A stretch of DNA of 24,811 bases, from positions 1 to 24,811 of IMG/VR virus record IMGVR_UViG_3300028822_000182; one strand, given 5' to 3'. Of the stretch, positions 1-5,658 are shown one piece after another (the first letter of the stretch is position 1; each line of letters opens with the position of its first letter). The stretch comes from a virus. The notes beneath the pieces are model-generated. The model worked only from the letters and a program-made list of their open reading frames with translations, was not told where the DNA came from and searched no databases. The translations under genes and the position numbers were made by a program.

Positions 1-2
1 TT

Positions 3-662
3 GGAGATACACAGGGAATTCCTCAAGACCAGCTTTCAGATCCGTTGACATTTTTTTGTATTCCTCCGGGAGAAGGAGCGAGTGTTGGAACTTTAGAATC
101 ACAAGTTGATATTGAACAGCTTGTTAAAGCAATCACTTTTCAAATAAACAGCATTATCAATAATTATGGGATATCTGCTGATATGTATTCTCTTGAGATT
201 CCTGAAATGTCTGGGAGGGCTTTAAAGATAAGAAACAGAGCATTGATGGAACAGAGGCAAGAGCAACTTCCTTTATATCGGAAATATGAGAAGGAATTGT
301 ATGAGAAAACCAGGATAATCAACAATGCTTGGCCAGCATTTCTTAAAAACATGAATGAAGAAGCTGAATTCTCCATTGATTTTGGAGAGATTGAATTCCC
401 GGATGATCCTATGGATGAGATTGAACTCCAGACAAAGAAACTTAGAGCTGGGATTATAAGCCTTCCTCAATTCTTCCAATTTTTCAATCCTGATATTAAA
501 GATGAGAAGAAGGCAGAAAAAGCCATTATTGCAAATCTTCAGGCACTTCAGGAGCTTGAAGAGAAGTATCCAAATGTTGATAAAACTCTTGATTATATAC
601 TTGGAGAAGGCTGGGATAGGAAGCCAGCAAGAGAAGGGGAAGGAGAAGGAGAGGCTGAATGA
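3..662 (+). CDS. Portal protein, C-terminal part (5' end outside window)
   Basis: The frame is open from base 3 with no in-frame start needed, so this is the end of a longer gene; the TTG at 45 is internal. About 219 residues are visible. They contain a long helical, charged region with the pattern SGRALKIRNRALMEQR, the crown/stem part typical of SPP1 gp6/HK97-type portals, and end in a repetitive EGEGEGEAE tail. Portals form the dodecameric ring at the capsid vertex through which DNA is packaged and to which the tail docks. The position just upstream of a Mu-F-like gene, scaffold and capsid fits a portal. A terminase would be expected upstream. Family call rests on recalled motif and synteny, not a search. 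Confidence 0.75.
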   Translation, partial: GDTQGIPQDQLSDPLTFFCIPPGEGASVGTLESQVDIEQLVKAITFQINSIINNYGISADMYSLEIPEMSGRALKIRNRALMEQRQEQLPLYRKYEKELYEKTRIINNAWPAFLKNMNEEAEFSIDFGEIEFPDDPMDEIELQTKKLRAGIISLPQFFQFFNPDIKDEKKAEKAIIANLQALQELEEKYPNVDKTLDYILGEGWDRKPAREGEGEGEAE

Positions 663-823
663 ATAAAACTAAATGTTCAATGGAAAATAAAGTTGATACT
701 TATAAAGAAATGGAAAAAATAAGGCCAATGCAAGCATTGTTTTTAATCTTATTAAAATGTTCTAAATGCCAAAAACCTTGTGAAATTCTAAATAGAGGAA
801 AGTTGAATAATGAAAATGCCTAA
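659..823 (+). CDS. Small hypothetical protein with Cys cluster
   Basis: A 54-residue gene whose ATG overlaps the portal stop codon (ATGA), so it is probably translated by coupling. It has C34-x2-C37-x3-C41 near the C-terminus plus C6, a possible small metal site preceded by a short hydrophobic stretch (FLILL). It is too short to assign to a family. The next gene starts inside its 3' end (14-base overlap). Function unknown. Confidence 0.55.
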   Translation: MNKTKCSMENKVDTYKEMEKIRPMQALFLILLKCSKCQKPCEILNRGKLNNENA

Positions 824-1004
824 GTTCCTATTCAAGATTATCTTCAAATGGATGATAAAATTCTTTGAGAAGCTTGATTTTGTTATGAAAAAGAATGGAT
901 GGCCAAGATGGAGAAGGAAGCAATTCTTTAGAGATTTTGTTAGTTCTCCTGAATCCAGGAAGGATTTGTATAAAGGATTCATGGATGAAGTAAGGAAATA
1001 TTAA
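810..1004 (+). CDS. Small basic hypothetical protein
   Basis: 64 residues, rich in Lys/Arg and aromatics (FKIIFKWMIKFFEK, then NGWPRWRRKQFF). The start has a GAGGAAAG ribosome site about 10 bases upstream inside the previous gene. The N-terminal half could be an amphipathic helix that contacts membrane or nucleic acid, but no family is recognised. It sits in the string of tiny genes between portal and minor head gene. Function unknown. Confidence 0.55.
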   Translation: MKMPKFLFKIIFKWMIKFFEKLDFVMKKNGWPRWRRKQFFRDFVSSPESRKDLYKGFMDEVRKY

Positions 1005-1138
1005 TGAAAATAAAGCTATTCAATGATTGGAAAAGGACACCTGAAACATTAATTTTTTTTGCATTTGCTATAGACACAGAAGATATATTGACTTTACACT
1101 TTTGGTTGTTTGGTTTTTCATTAGAATTAGATTTTTAA
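1004..1138 (+). CDS. Small hydrophobic hypothetical protein
   Basis: 44 residues, starting on the TAATG junction with the previous gene. It contains TLIFFAFAIDTED and LTLHFWLFGFSLELDF, two hydrophobic stretches separated by an acidic turn. It may be membrane associated or simply a small folded peptide. There is no separate ribosome site beyond the TAAGGAAAT sequence upstream, so expression is probably coupled. No family recognised. Confidence 0.4.
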   Translation: MKIKLFNDWKRTPETLIFFAFAIDTEDILTLHFWLFGFSLELDF

Positions 1139-1147
1139 GGAGGAGTT

Positions 1148-1309
1148 ATGGAAGATTTAAAAGTTTATTATAAAGATGAGCAGACAATTAATTCTGAATT
1201 CGATAAAGCGATTGAGAATCTTGCTCATAAATTTGGGCTTTATTTCACAGGAAGCGGTGTTGAGATTGAAACTCATATCAGAGATATCCATTTTGAGAAG
1301 AAGAAATAA
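1148..1309 (+). CDS. Small hypothetical protein
   Basis: 53 residues, with a very strong AAGGAGGAG ribosome site immediately upstream. The N-terminal half looks helical (EFDKAIENLAHKFGL) followed by a short strand region and a KKK end. It resembles the many short proteins between portal and capsid genes of siphophages. No motif identifies a role. Confidence 0.55.
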   Translation: MEDLKVYYKDEQTINSEFDKAIENLAHKFGLYFTGSGVEIETHIRDIHFEKKK

Positions 1310-1320
1310 AGAAAGAGTGA

Positions 1321-1485
1321 ATGGCAATAAGAATTCGAAAGATTAATGGTCATCTTGTTGCCCTTTGTGCAGCTAAAACTAAAAAGCAGAAAGGCGATAT
1401 TTATCTTGATGATAATCTACATCATGTACTTAGCGATAAATTTTATGCTGATTTCGTGAAGATGGGATTTATAAAGGAGGAATAA
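1321..1485 (+). CDS. Small hypothetical protein of a phage head-module type
   Basis: 54 residues beginning MAIRIRKINGHLVALCAAKT and ending KMGFIKEE. From memory this pattern (short basic start, 'VALCAA', then a D-rich 'GDIYLDD' and a helix) recurs in small proteins of siphophage structural regions, but I know of no established function. Its stop is directly followed by the ATG of the next gene, and the SD of that next gene (AAAGGAGG) lies within its last codons. Confidence 0.6.
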   Translation: MAIRIRKINGHLVALCAAKTKKQKGDIYLDDNLHHVLSDKFYADFVKMGFIKEE

Positions 1486-1611
1486 ATGAGCAAAATATTT
1501 CAAAGAAGAAATCCTAAAAGCAAAAGATACATAAAGTTCAGAAGAGGAATAAAAAGAACAAGGATCATTGGAAGCAGCAAAAAACCTTATTCTGGAGTTC
1601 CGAGAAGGTAA
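1486..1611 (+). CDS. Very small basic protein
   Basis: 41 residues with about 15 Lys/Arg (for example FQRRNPKSKRYIKFRRGIKR). The start codon abuts the stop of the preceding gene and an AAAGGAGG ribosome site lies 7 bases before it, which supports real translation. Such highly basic peptides may bind nucleic acid or the acidic capsid lumen. That role is inference only; no family is firmly recognised. Confidence 0.55.
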   Translation: MSKIFQRRNPKSKRYIKFRRGIKRTRIIGSSKKPYSGVPRR

Positions 1612-1736
1612 GATGGCAATTCTCTTGGGGTATGTTACGAAGCTGTACAATATCGTACAAAGCTGTACAAAATCTCCCACTAATATAAATTAAATTAATA
1701 CAAATTAAATTAAATTAATTAAAAGAATCACGAAAA
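1612..1736. promoter_or_regulatory. Gap with three phased GTACAA repeats and AT-rich tract
   Basis: This 125-base gap is the only long non-coding space in the portal-to-scaffold region. It holds GTACAA at 1645, 1655 and 1665, exactly 10 bases apart; copies one and three extend to AGCTGTACAA. It is followed by a run of AAATTAAATTAAT repeats (1687-1722). The helical phasing suggests a protein binding site, and the AT tract a flexible or easily melted segment. No convincing -35/-10 pair was found. A 26-codon ORF (1613-1693) also runs through it and cannot be excluded. Confidence 0.4.
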
Positions 1737-1964
1737 ATGTATGGATTAAGAAAACACATTAGAAAGCTTCAAATAATGGAAAATGAAGCATCTGAAAAAG
1801 CTGGGATGAGATTTATTCTCTCTCTCAATGAAAAACAACTCTTAGGAAAAGACAGAAAGAAATTCATAAAGAGATATATCGGGAATCTAATTCAAGATAT
1901 CTTCCCTGAAGTGATTAAAGCTGCCAAGATGGGAAGGGAATTTAATGATAGGATAACAAAATGA
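1737..1964 (+). CDS. Hypothetical helical protein
   Basis: 75 residues, basic and predicted largely helical (HIRKLQIMENEASEKAG, then KKFIKRYIGNLIQDIFPEVIKAAK). The start is uncertain: the ATG at 1737 has no clear SD, and an internal ATG at 1776 exists. It follows the repeat-bearing gap, so it may be the first gene of a separately controlled sub-operon. Its stop overlaps the next start (ATGA). Function unknown. Confidence 0.5.
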   Translation: MYGLRKHIRKLQIMENEASEKAGMRFILSLNEKQLLGKDRKKFIKRYIGNLIQDIFPEVIKAAKMGREFNDRITK

Positions 1965-2233
1965 ATATTTATAAAATAATGATAAGGAAGATATTTAAGA
2001 AATTATGTATTCACAGTAAAAAATATAAACTTTCAAGACCAGTTAGCTTTATAAGTGAAGATGGATTTTATTCTTTTGGTAAAACAATTATGTTTCCTGA
2101 ATTATTTGATGATTGGAAAGAATGTGAATCTTGTATTTTAAGAAACATTCAATGGGCTGTTCCCCATTCTTTAGGCAGTATAACCAGGGATTTATGTTTT
2201 GCTATTTGGCATAATGGAATTTTTGAAAGATAA
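1961..2233 (+). CDS. Hypothetical protein with CxxC
   Basis: 90 residues starting on an ATGA overlap. It has a basic N-terminus (IRKIFKKLCIHSKKYK) and a single C-E-S-C pair in the middle, then an aromatic-rich end (AVPHSLG, FAIWHNGIFER). Two cysteines alone do not make a zinc site unless the histidines or other Cys join in. No family recognised. Its 3' end carries the AAAGGAG ribosome site of the next gene. Confidence 0.5.
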   Translation: MNIYKIMIRKIFKKLCIHSKKYKLSRPVSFISEDGFYSFGKTIMFPELFDDWKECESCILRNIQWAVPHSLGSITRDLCFAIWHNGIFER

Positions 2234-2243
2234 AGGAGAAACA

Positions 2244-2501
2244 ATGAGCTTAATCAACACAAAAGAAGTCAAAGGAGGTTATCTTTGCGATGTTTGTGGA
2301 GATAAAATCATTGTTGATGCTCTTGTTACTAATATCAATCCTTTTGTGATCAAGGGAATTGACAAGCTTTTCCATGCTCATGAGAGATGTAAGCCATATC
2401 TGAAGAAAGCAGCCATAGGCAGGAATTGGAAGCTTTTACCGGATGGGCCACTGAAAGAGGCTTATTATGAGGCTTGTAAGGAACAATCTATTCCAACTTA
2501 A
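2244..2501 (+). CDS. Small zinc-finger-like protein
   Basis: 85 residues. The start at 2244 is chosen over an upstream ATG at 2199 because AAAGGAGAA lies 6 to 12 bases before it. C15-x2-C18 and, about 26 residues later, H44-x-H46-x2-C49 form a plausible single zinc site (pattern CDVCG ... FHAHERC). This is a treble-clef-like layout frequent in small phage proteins, often of unknown role. A helical tail follows (LKEAYYEACKEQ). No DNA-binding or enzymatic role can be assigned. Confidence 0.6.
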   Translation: MSLINTKEVKGGYLCDVCGDKIIVDALVTNINPFVIKGIDKLFHAHERCKPYLKKAAIGRNWKLLPDGPLKEAYYEACKEQSIPT

Positions 2502-2533
2502 TACAAAACTATGGGTAAAAAGGAGAGTTTTTG

Positions 2534-2752
2534 ATGAAAAAAAATTCTATAAGTAAATGTCATGGAGTTATGGTTTATTATAGGCAAATTGATGGAGAAG
2601 GAGAAGTGCTTCCTCATTGTTCTCTTTGTCATAAACCTGCTAAATTAATAAAAGAAGAAGATGATGATAAAAGTTCTCCTGATGGCATGACTGAACCTCC
2701 TCATGGAATAAGAAGGGAAAATTGGGGAAGCGGTGGTCATAGACATGGCTAA
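2534..2752 (+). CDS. Small putative zinc-ribbon protein
   Basis: 72 residues with a clear AAGGAGAG ribosome site; the ATG at 2534 is preferred to the TTG just before it. It shows C-H near the N-terminus and H-C-S-L-C-H about 20 residues on, a possible zinc knuckle. An acidic segment (KEEDDDKSS) and a Gly/His-rich tail (GSGGHRHG) follow. The tail overlaps the start of the next gene. Function unknown. Confidence 0.5.
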   Translation: MKKNSISKCHGVMVYYRQIDGEGEVLPHCSLCHKPAKLIKEEDDDKSSPDGMTEPPHGIRRENWGSGGHRHG

Positions 2753-3005
2753 AAGAAATGATTATCTTCAAATATTCAGGCTGAAGATCGAAGCCTTATT
2801 GAATCAATATGCTGATAAGATAAAAATCCTTATTGCAGACAATAAGCTGATTGGATTGAGCATGAGTTCGATCAAGGAGATGAAAGAGAGAGAAGATTCA
2901 AGATGGAATTTGGAGTTGAAGGCTTTGAACCGGGCAATCAAGGAGGAAGTTGGAAAGCTGATTAATAAAATCCATATTGAAGGATATCTGAAAGGTTTGA
3001 AATAA
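2745..3005 (+). CDS. Helical head-module protein, possible partner of the Mu-F-like domain
   Basis: 86 residues; the ATG at 2745 is preferred to an upstream GTG at 2733. The whole protein looks alpha-helical (FRLKIEALLNQYADKIKILI, and a long charged second half). It lies directly before the zinc-type Mu-F-like gene and joins it by TAATG. In SPP1/Mu-type phages the minor head protein has a helical N-terminal region and a zinc-like C-terminal region. These two small genes together may be a split form of that protein, which is inference from order and shape. Confidence 0.5.
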   Translation: MAKRNDYLQIFRLKIEALLNQYADKIKILIADNKLIGLSMSSIKEMKEREDSRWNLELKALNRAIKEEVGKLINKIHIEGYLKGLK

Positions 3006-3406
3006 TGCCAGCAGTTCCAAAGAGATATACAAATGTTGTCCTCAGTTCAAATCCTTGTCCAGATTGCATAAGAGCAAATGGAATGACTATGACAATGACA
3101 GGATGGAAAACCTCAGTATTTGGAATACCCGGTTCTGATAAAAGAGTTTGTGATGGCCATTGCCATTGTGTCCTTGTTCCTATTGATATGATGAAAGAAC
3201 TTCCTGCTATAGATAAAAAAGTAAAGCTCAGGGGAGATGATATTACTGATATTGGGAAAACTGTTGATATTTATCCTAATGAGATTCTATTGAAAGAACT
3301 TATGGATGAATATAATATGAGAATAGGGAAGCTTCCTCCAGAGATATATGAGATGCCTCTTAATAAAGTTATTCCTTTTCTGGAAGGATTGCTTATAGGA
3401 AAATGA
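3005..3406 (+). CDS. Mu F / SPP1 gp7-like minor head protein zinc domain
   Basis: 133 residues. C18-P-D-C21, then about 27 residues on, C49-D-G-H-C-H-C55, the arrangement (CPxC ... C.C) seen at the C-terminus of Mu F/SPP1 gp7 head morphogenesis proteins, where it probably binds a metal. The family's long helical N-terminal part is absent, so this is a stand-alone domain much shorter than usual. Such proteins are minor capsid components acting with the portal. Position soon after portal supports this. The acidic C-terminal half (IGKTVDIYPNEILLKELMDEY) is not recognised. Confidence 0.5.
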   Translation: MPAVPKRYTNVVLSSNPCPDCIRANGMTMTMTGWKTSVFGIPGSDKRVCDGHCHCVLVPIDMMKELPAIDKKVKLRGDDITDIGKTVDIYPNEILLKELMDEYNMRIGKLPPEIYEMPLNKVIPFLEGLLIGK

Positions 3407-3870
3407 CAGTTAAACTTAAAGGATTCAGAACAACCAAGAGAATGCTTCATGATGTTGAAGCTTTCCTGAGATCCACTAAACCAATGGAAGGAATTGTTGA
3501 AGATGTTGCAGAGGAGATCCAGAAGAAAACAGCAAGAGCAGCAGATTATAAAAACAAGCCATTTGAGCCTTATTCTCCAGATTATGCCAAGAAGAAGAAA
3601 ACAACTCATGTTGATCTGAGGCTTTCTGGAAGAATGCTTAGTTCAATGAGAACGAAAGTTATTAATGCAAATCATGGCAGAGTTTTTATTAAACCAGCCG
3701 GATATCCAAAGACAAGAGCAAAGACTGATATGGTTGCAAATATCCATACAACCGGGACAGGGAAACAGCCTCAGAGAGAATTTCTAAACATATCAAAATC
3801 GGCTATGGCTAAAATTCATAGAAAGAATTACGATAATCCTATTATGAAAATATTAGGAAGGAGAAAATAA
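3403..3870 (+). CDS. gpG-like phage virion morphogenesis protein (tail completion type)
   Basis: 155 residues, ATGA overlap with the previous gene. Features of the Mu gpG-like/phage virion morphogenesis family: 'FEPYSPDYAKKKK', 'DLRLSGRMLSSM', and C-terminal 'QPQREFLNIS', matching the family's P-R-E-F-L-x-x-S motif. The family acts in joining heads and tails. It lies before the scaffold here, an unusual place, as neck genes usually follow the capsid gene. The last eight codons (MKILGRRK-stop, 3844-3870) have a second, recoded copy at 4416-4442, so the gene's end has been replaced by an HNH insertion. The protein is probably still intact. Confidence 0.7.
   Translation: MTVKLKGFRTTKRMLHDVEAFLRSTKPMEGIVEDVAEEIQKKTARAADYKNKPFEPYSPDYAKKKKTTHVDLRLSGRMLSSMRTKVINANHGRVFIKPAGYPKTRAKTDMVANIHTTGTGKQPQREFLNISKSAMAKIHRKNYDNPIMKILGRRK
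3844..3870 (+). repeat. Recoded copy of gpG-like gene 3' end (functional tail)
   Basis: Encodes MKILGRRK-stop as ATG AAA ATA TTA GGA AGG and so on, ending TAA. The second copy at 4416-4442 encodes the same eight residues as ATG AAG ATA TTG GGG AGA and ends TGA. Lys2, Leu, Gly, both Arg and the stop codon differ, only at synonymous or stop-type third/second bases. The left copy partly overlaps, antisense, the last codons and stop of the HNH gene. Confidence 0.85.
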
Positions 3871-4359
3871 AAATTGGCGTCCATCAAAAATTATCTCATT
3901 TTGGTTAACTGGTTTTTTGCGTTCAAATCTCATATGAGCCGATTTAGATATAAAGGCAATGAGATTTTTCGGACGATTATCAAATCTTTTGCCATTGAAA
4001 TGATGCACTTCTTCTTTACGAAGAAGCGGTCTTTTAATCAGATTTTCAACAATCAAACGATGTTCTCCGATATAACTACAAACAGCATGGGGATTGCTTG
4101 GACAATAAATAAGTCTATATCCCCTACGAATAGTTGTGCCAGATTTAAAAGCTGGATGATCTTTGCCGAATTTCCCAAGCATCGGATTTTTCCTTCCATT
4201 AGCAGCACTCATTGGGTTATTATCACCACAAAATGCAAGTGCAACACAACGCCGAGAACAATATTTTGCTCTACCTATTTTAATATCATAAGAACGAGCA
4301 AGAAATTGCTTGCCACAAATCATACATTTTTTCTCAATTGTTCCTCTTTGCTTAATCAT
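3853..4359 (-). CDS. Antisense HNH homing endonuclease
   Basis: 168 residues from the ATG at 4359. N-terminal zinc site C12-x2-C15 ... C34-x3-C38 (CMICGK, YCSRRC). Then a NUMOD3-like segment (NPMLGKFGKDHPAF), followed by an HNH_3-type nuclease core: EHRLIVENLIKRPLL, E-V-HH-F-N-G-K, D-N-R-P-K-N-L. It nicks or cuts target DNA and promotes its own spread by repair. It is the only clearly supported gene opposite to the phage operons. A TTG at 4404 would extend it, but that TTG is better read as part of the -35 box of its promoter. Codon use (CGA, AAT-rich) differs from neighbours. The gene splits the gpG-like gene from its old 3' end. Confidence 0.85.
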   Translation of the reverse strand: MIKQRGTIEKKCMICGKQFLARSYDIKIGRAKYCSRRCVALAFCGDNNPMSAANGRKNPMLGKFGKDHPAFKSGTTIRRGYRLIYCPSNPHAVCSYIGEHRLIVENLIKRPLLRKEEVHHFNGKRFDNRPKNLIAFISKSAHMRFERKKPVNQNEIIFDGRQFLFSPS

Positions 4360-4375
4360 TTTATTTCTTGGTTTA

Positions 4376-4404
4376 GATATAACATATATTCTCTCTATGG
4401 TCAA
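4376..4404 (-). promoter_or_regulatory. Promoter for antisense HNH gene
   Basis: On the minus strand: TTGACC (4404-4399), 17-base spacer, TATATC (4381-4376). A transcript would start near 4370, about 10 bases before the ATG at 4359. This explains how the endonuclease is expressed against the flow of the structural operon. The leader is short and its SD weak (AAGAAA). Confidence 0.45.
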
Positions 4405-4415
4405 GAAGTGATTTA

Positions 4416-4442
4416 ATGAAGATATTGGGGAGAAGGAAATGA
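4416..4442 (+). pseudogene. Orphaned original 3' end of the gpG-like gene
   Basis: Nine codons reading MKILGRRK-stop. The TGA at 4440-4442 overlaps the ATG of the next gene (ATGA, 4439-4442), the same close junction used elsewhere in this operon. This indicates that this is the ancestral gene end, cut off from its gene by the inserted endonuclease. The segment still carries the GGGGAGAAGG ribosome site for the next gene, which may explain why it was kept. Confidence 0.75.
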
Positions 4443-4699
4443 AGCCTAATTATCCTGTGATTATTATCTATGCAAGAGATTGGGGAATGGATACTGTTCT
4501 TATGACAAAAAAAGAAGTGAAGAGATTAAAAGTTCCTCAAGGCTGGCTTGTTGGCTGGTTAGTTGATGAAACAAAGGAAGCCATAAAACTTGCTCATGAG
4601 TATTTTGATGATTCAGATGAGTATGAATTCAGGTATGTTTCAACAATCCCAAAAGAAACGATTATTTATAAGAAAATAATATCTGAAGGAGATATCTAA
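4439..4699 (+). CDS. Hypothetical head-module protein
   Basis: 86 residues. Begins KPNYPVIIIYARDWG, a likely beta strand, then a helix-rich middle (KEAIKLAHEYFDDSDEYEF) and a strand end. The ribosome site is provided by the orphaned gpG-like tail. Acidic overall. No family recognised. Its place between neck-type and scaffold genes suggests a virion assembly role, by context only. Confidence 0.6.
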   Translation: MKPNYPVIIIYARDWGMDTVLMTKKEVKRLKVPQGWLVGWLVDETKEAIKLAHEYFDDSDEYEFRYVSTIPKETIIYKKIISEGDI

Positions 4700-4849
4700 A
4701 TGGCCAAGAAAAGAAAAATGACTAAAACACAAAAAATTAAATGTCGTGCTTTAGTAAGTAAATTGAAAAGGAAAAGAAAAATAAGAACTCCTTATGCTCT
4801 TGCCATGTGGATGGTGAAAAGAGGAAAGGGAAAAAGGAGAAGGAAATAA
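4700..4849 (+). CDS. Very basic small protein
   Basis: 49 residues, of which about 23 are Lys or Arg, starting directly after the previous stop. Starts MAKKRKMTKTQKIK and ends KRGKGKRRRK. It could bind DNA or RNA, or neutralise packaged DNA. It is the last gene before the scaffold. Similar lysine-rich mini-proteins occur near capsid genes of other phages, but I cannot assign a family. Confidence 0.55.
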   Translation: MAKKRKMTKTQKIKCRALVSKLKRKRKIRTPYALAMWMVKRGKGKRRRK

Positions 4850-4854
4850 AATGG

Positions 4855-4883
4855 TTGACAACTTCCAGAAGGAAGTTTATTTT
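4855..4883 (+). promoter_or_regulatory. Palindrome within a possible promoter ahead of scaffold gene
   Basis: TTGACA (4855-4860), 17 bases, TATTTT (4878-4883) fits a sigma70 promoter. A perfect 7-bp inverted repeat AACTTCC-AGAA-GGAAGTT (4860-4877) almost exactly fills the spacer. It could be an operator, or the same bases could act in RNA as a hairpin followed by TTATTTT, i.e. a weak terminator or attenuator. Against the promoter: the RNA would begin only about 10 bases before the scaffold ATG. Confidence 0.4.
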
Positions 4884-4900
4884 AAATTAAGGAGGGCAAG

Positions 4901-5635
4901 ATGCTCACAAATATTAATGAATTGATTTCATTGATTTTTCCAGTTTTATCTTTTTTACCATTTATCTTTTTTGGAGGCATAGGTTTTGCTGGATCTGATG
5001 AGGAAGAAGAAGCTAAAAAGAAGTTAGAAGAAGAGAAAAAAAAGAAATTAGAAGAGGAAGAGGAGGAGGAAGAAGAGGAGGAGGAAGAAGAGGAAGAAAA
5101 AAAGACAAAAAAATGGGATGCTGAAACTAAGAGATATATCAAATCTCTGAGAGAAGAAGCAAAAAAGACCAGATTGGAGTTGAAAAAAATTAAAGATGAG
5201 AAAGATACAGCAGACAAAAAGAAGTTAGAGGAAGAAGGGAAATTCAAAGAGCTTGCTGATAAATCAGAGGAAGAAAAGAAAGCTGATCTTGAGAAATACA
5301 AACAGAAAATGATTAATTTGGAATTGAAAATTGAAGGGAACAAAGAAAAGATAATTGATGAGGAACTTGCTACACTTGCTCCAAAAGATAAGATTGAAAT
5401 TGATGATGATTTCAATGTTACCGGAGCAGATGAGGCAATCAAGGCTTTGAAAGAATCAAAGCCAAAATACTTCCAGAAGGAAGGAGAAGAAGAGGATGAG
5501 GATAATCCAAACAAAAACAAGACTCCAGAGGAGAGTTCAAAACCTGGTTTGAAAACCAAAATATTCAAATCTGATGAAAAGGATTCAAGGCAAAGAATTG
5601 CTGATGGATTAAGACCAAAAAAGAAAAAGAAGTAA
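4901..5635 (+). CDS. Scaffolding protein (GP20-like), with unusual N-terminus
   Basis: 244 residues, AAGGAGGG ribosome site. The middle and C-terminal parts match phage scaffold architecture: W-D-A-E-T-K-R-Y-I-K-S-L-R-E-E-A, long coiled coil, 'FKELADKSEEEK', a helix-rich region, and a basic C-terminal end (RPKKKKK) able to contact the capsid shell. Scaffolds guide capsid assembly and leave before maturation. The N-terminus is odd: residues 8-31 are hydrophobic (LISLIFPVLSFLPFIFFGG), like a membrane segment, followed by acidic low complexity with 16 Glu in a row (E51-E66). It lies directly before the capsid gene, the standard scaffold position. Confidence 0.75.
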   Translation: MLTNINELISLIFPVLSFLPFIFFGGIGFAGSDEEEEAKKKLEEEKKKKLEEEEEEEEEEEEEEEEKKTKKWDAETKRYIKSLREEAKKTRLELKKIKDEKDTADKKKLEEEGKFKELADKSEEEKKADLEKYKQKMINLELKIEGNKEKIIDEELATLAPKDKIEIDDDFNVTGADEAIKALKESKPKYFQKEGEEEDEDNPNKNKTPEESSKPGLKTKIFKSDEKDSRQRIADGLRPKKKKK

Positions 5636-5658
5636 AAATTCATTTAGGAGGTTAGCCA

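Noticed and set aside
1613-1693. 26-codon ORF through the GTACAA repeats
   Set aside because: Weak ribosome site, no recognisable features; the phased repeats explain the sequence better as DNA.
2199-2243. Upstream start for the zinc-finger gene at 2244
   Set aside because: The added residues overlap the previous gene and the strong AAAGGAG site points to 2244.
3045-3075. GTTCAAATCC, T-loop-like sequence suggesting a tRNA
   Set aside because: Lies inside the Mu-F-like coding region; no acceptor or anticodon stems fit around it.
3874-4416. A 180-codon plus-strand ORF
   Set aside because: It is the shadow of the antisense HNH gene; its translation has no sensible domain, while the minus strand shows zinc finger and HNH motifs.
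4882-5643. Long minus-strand ORF rich in Ser and Phe
   Set aside because: Complement of the Glu/Lys-rich scaffold gene; composition is an artefact of GAA/GAG repeats.
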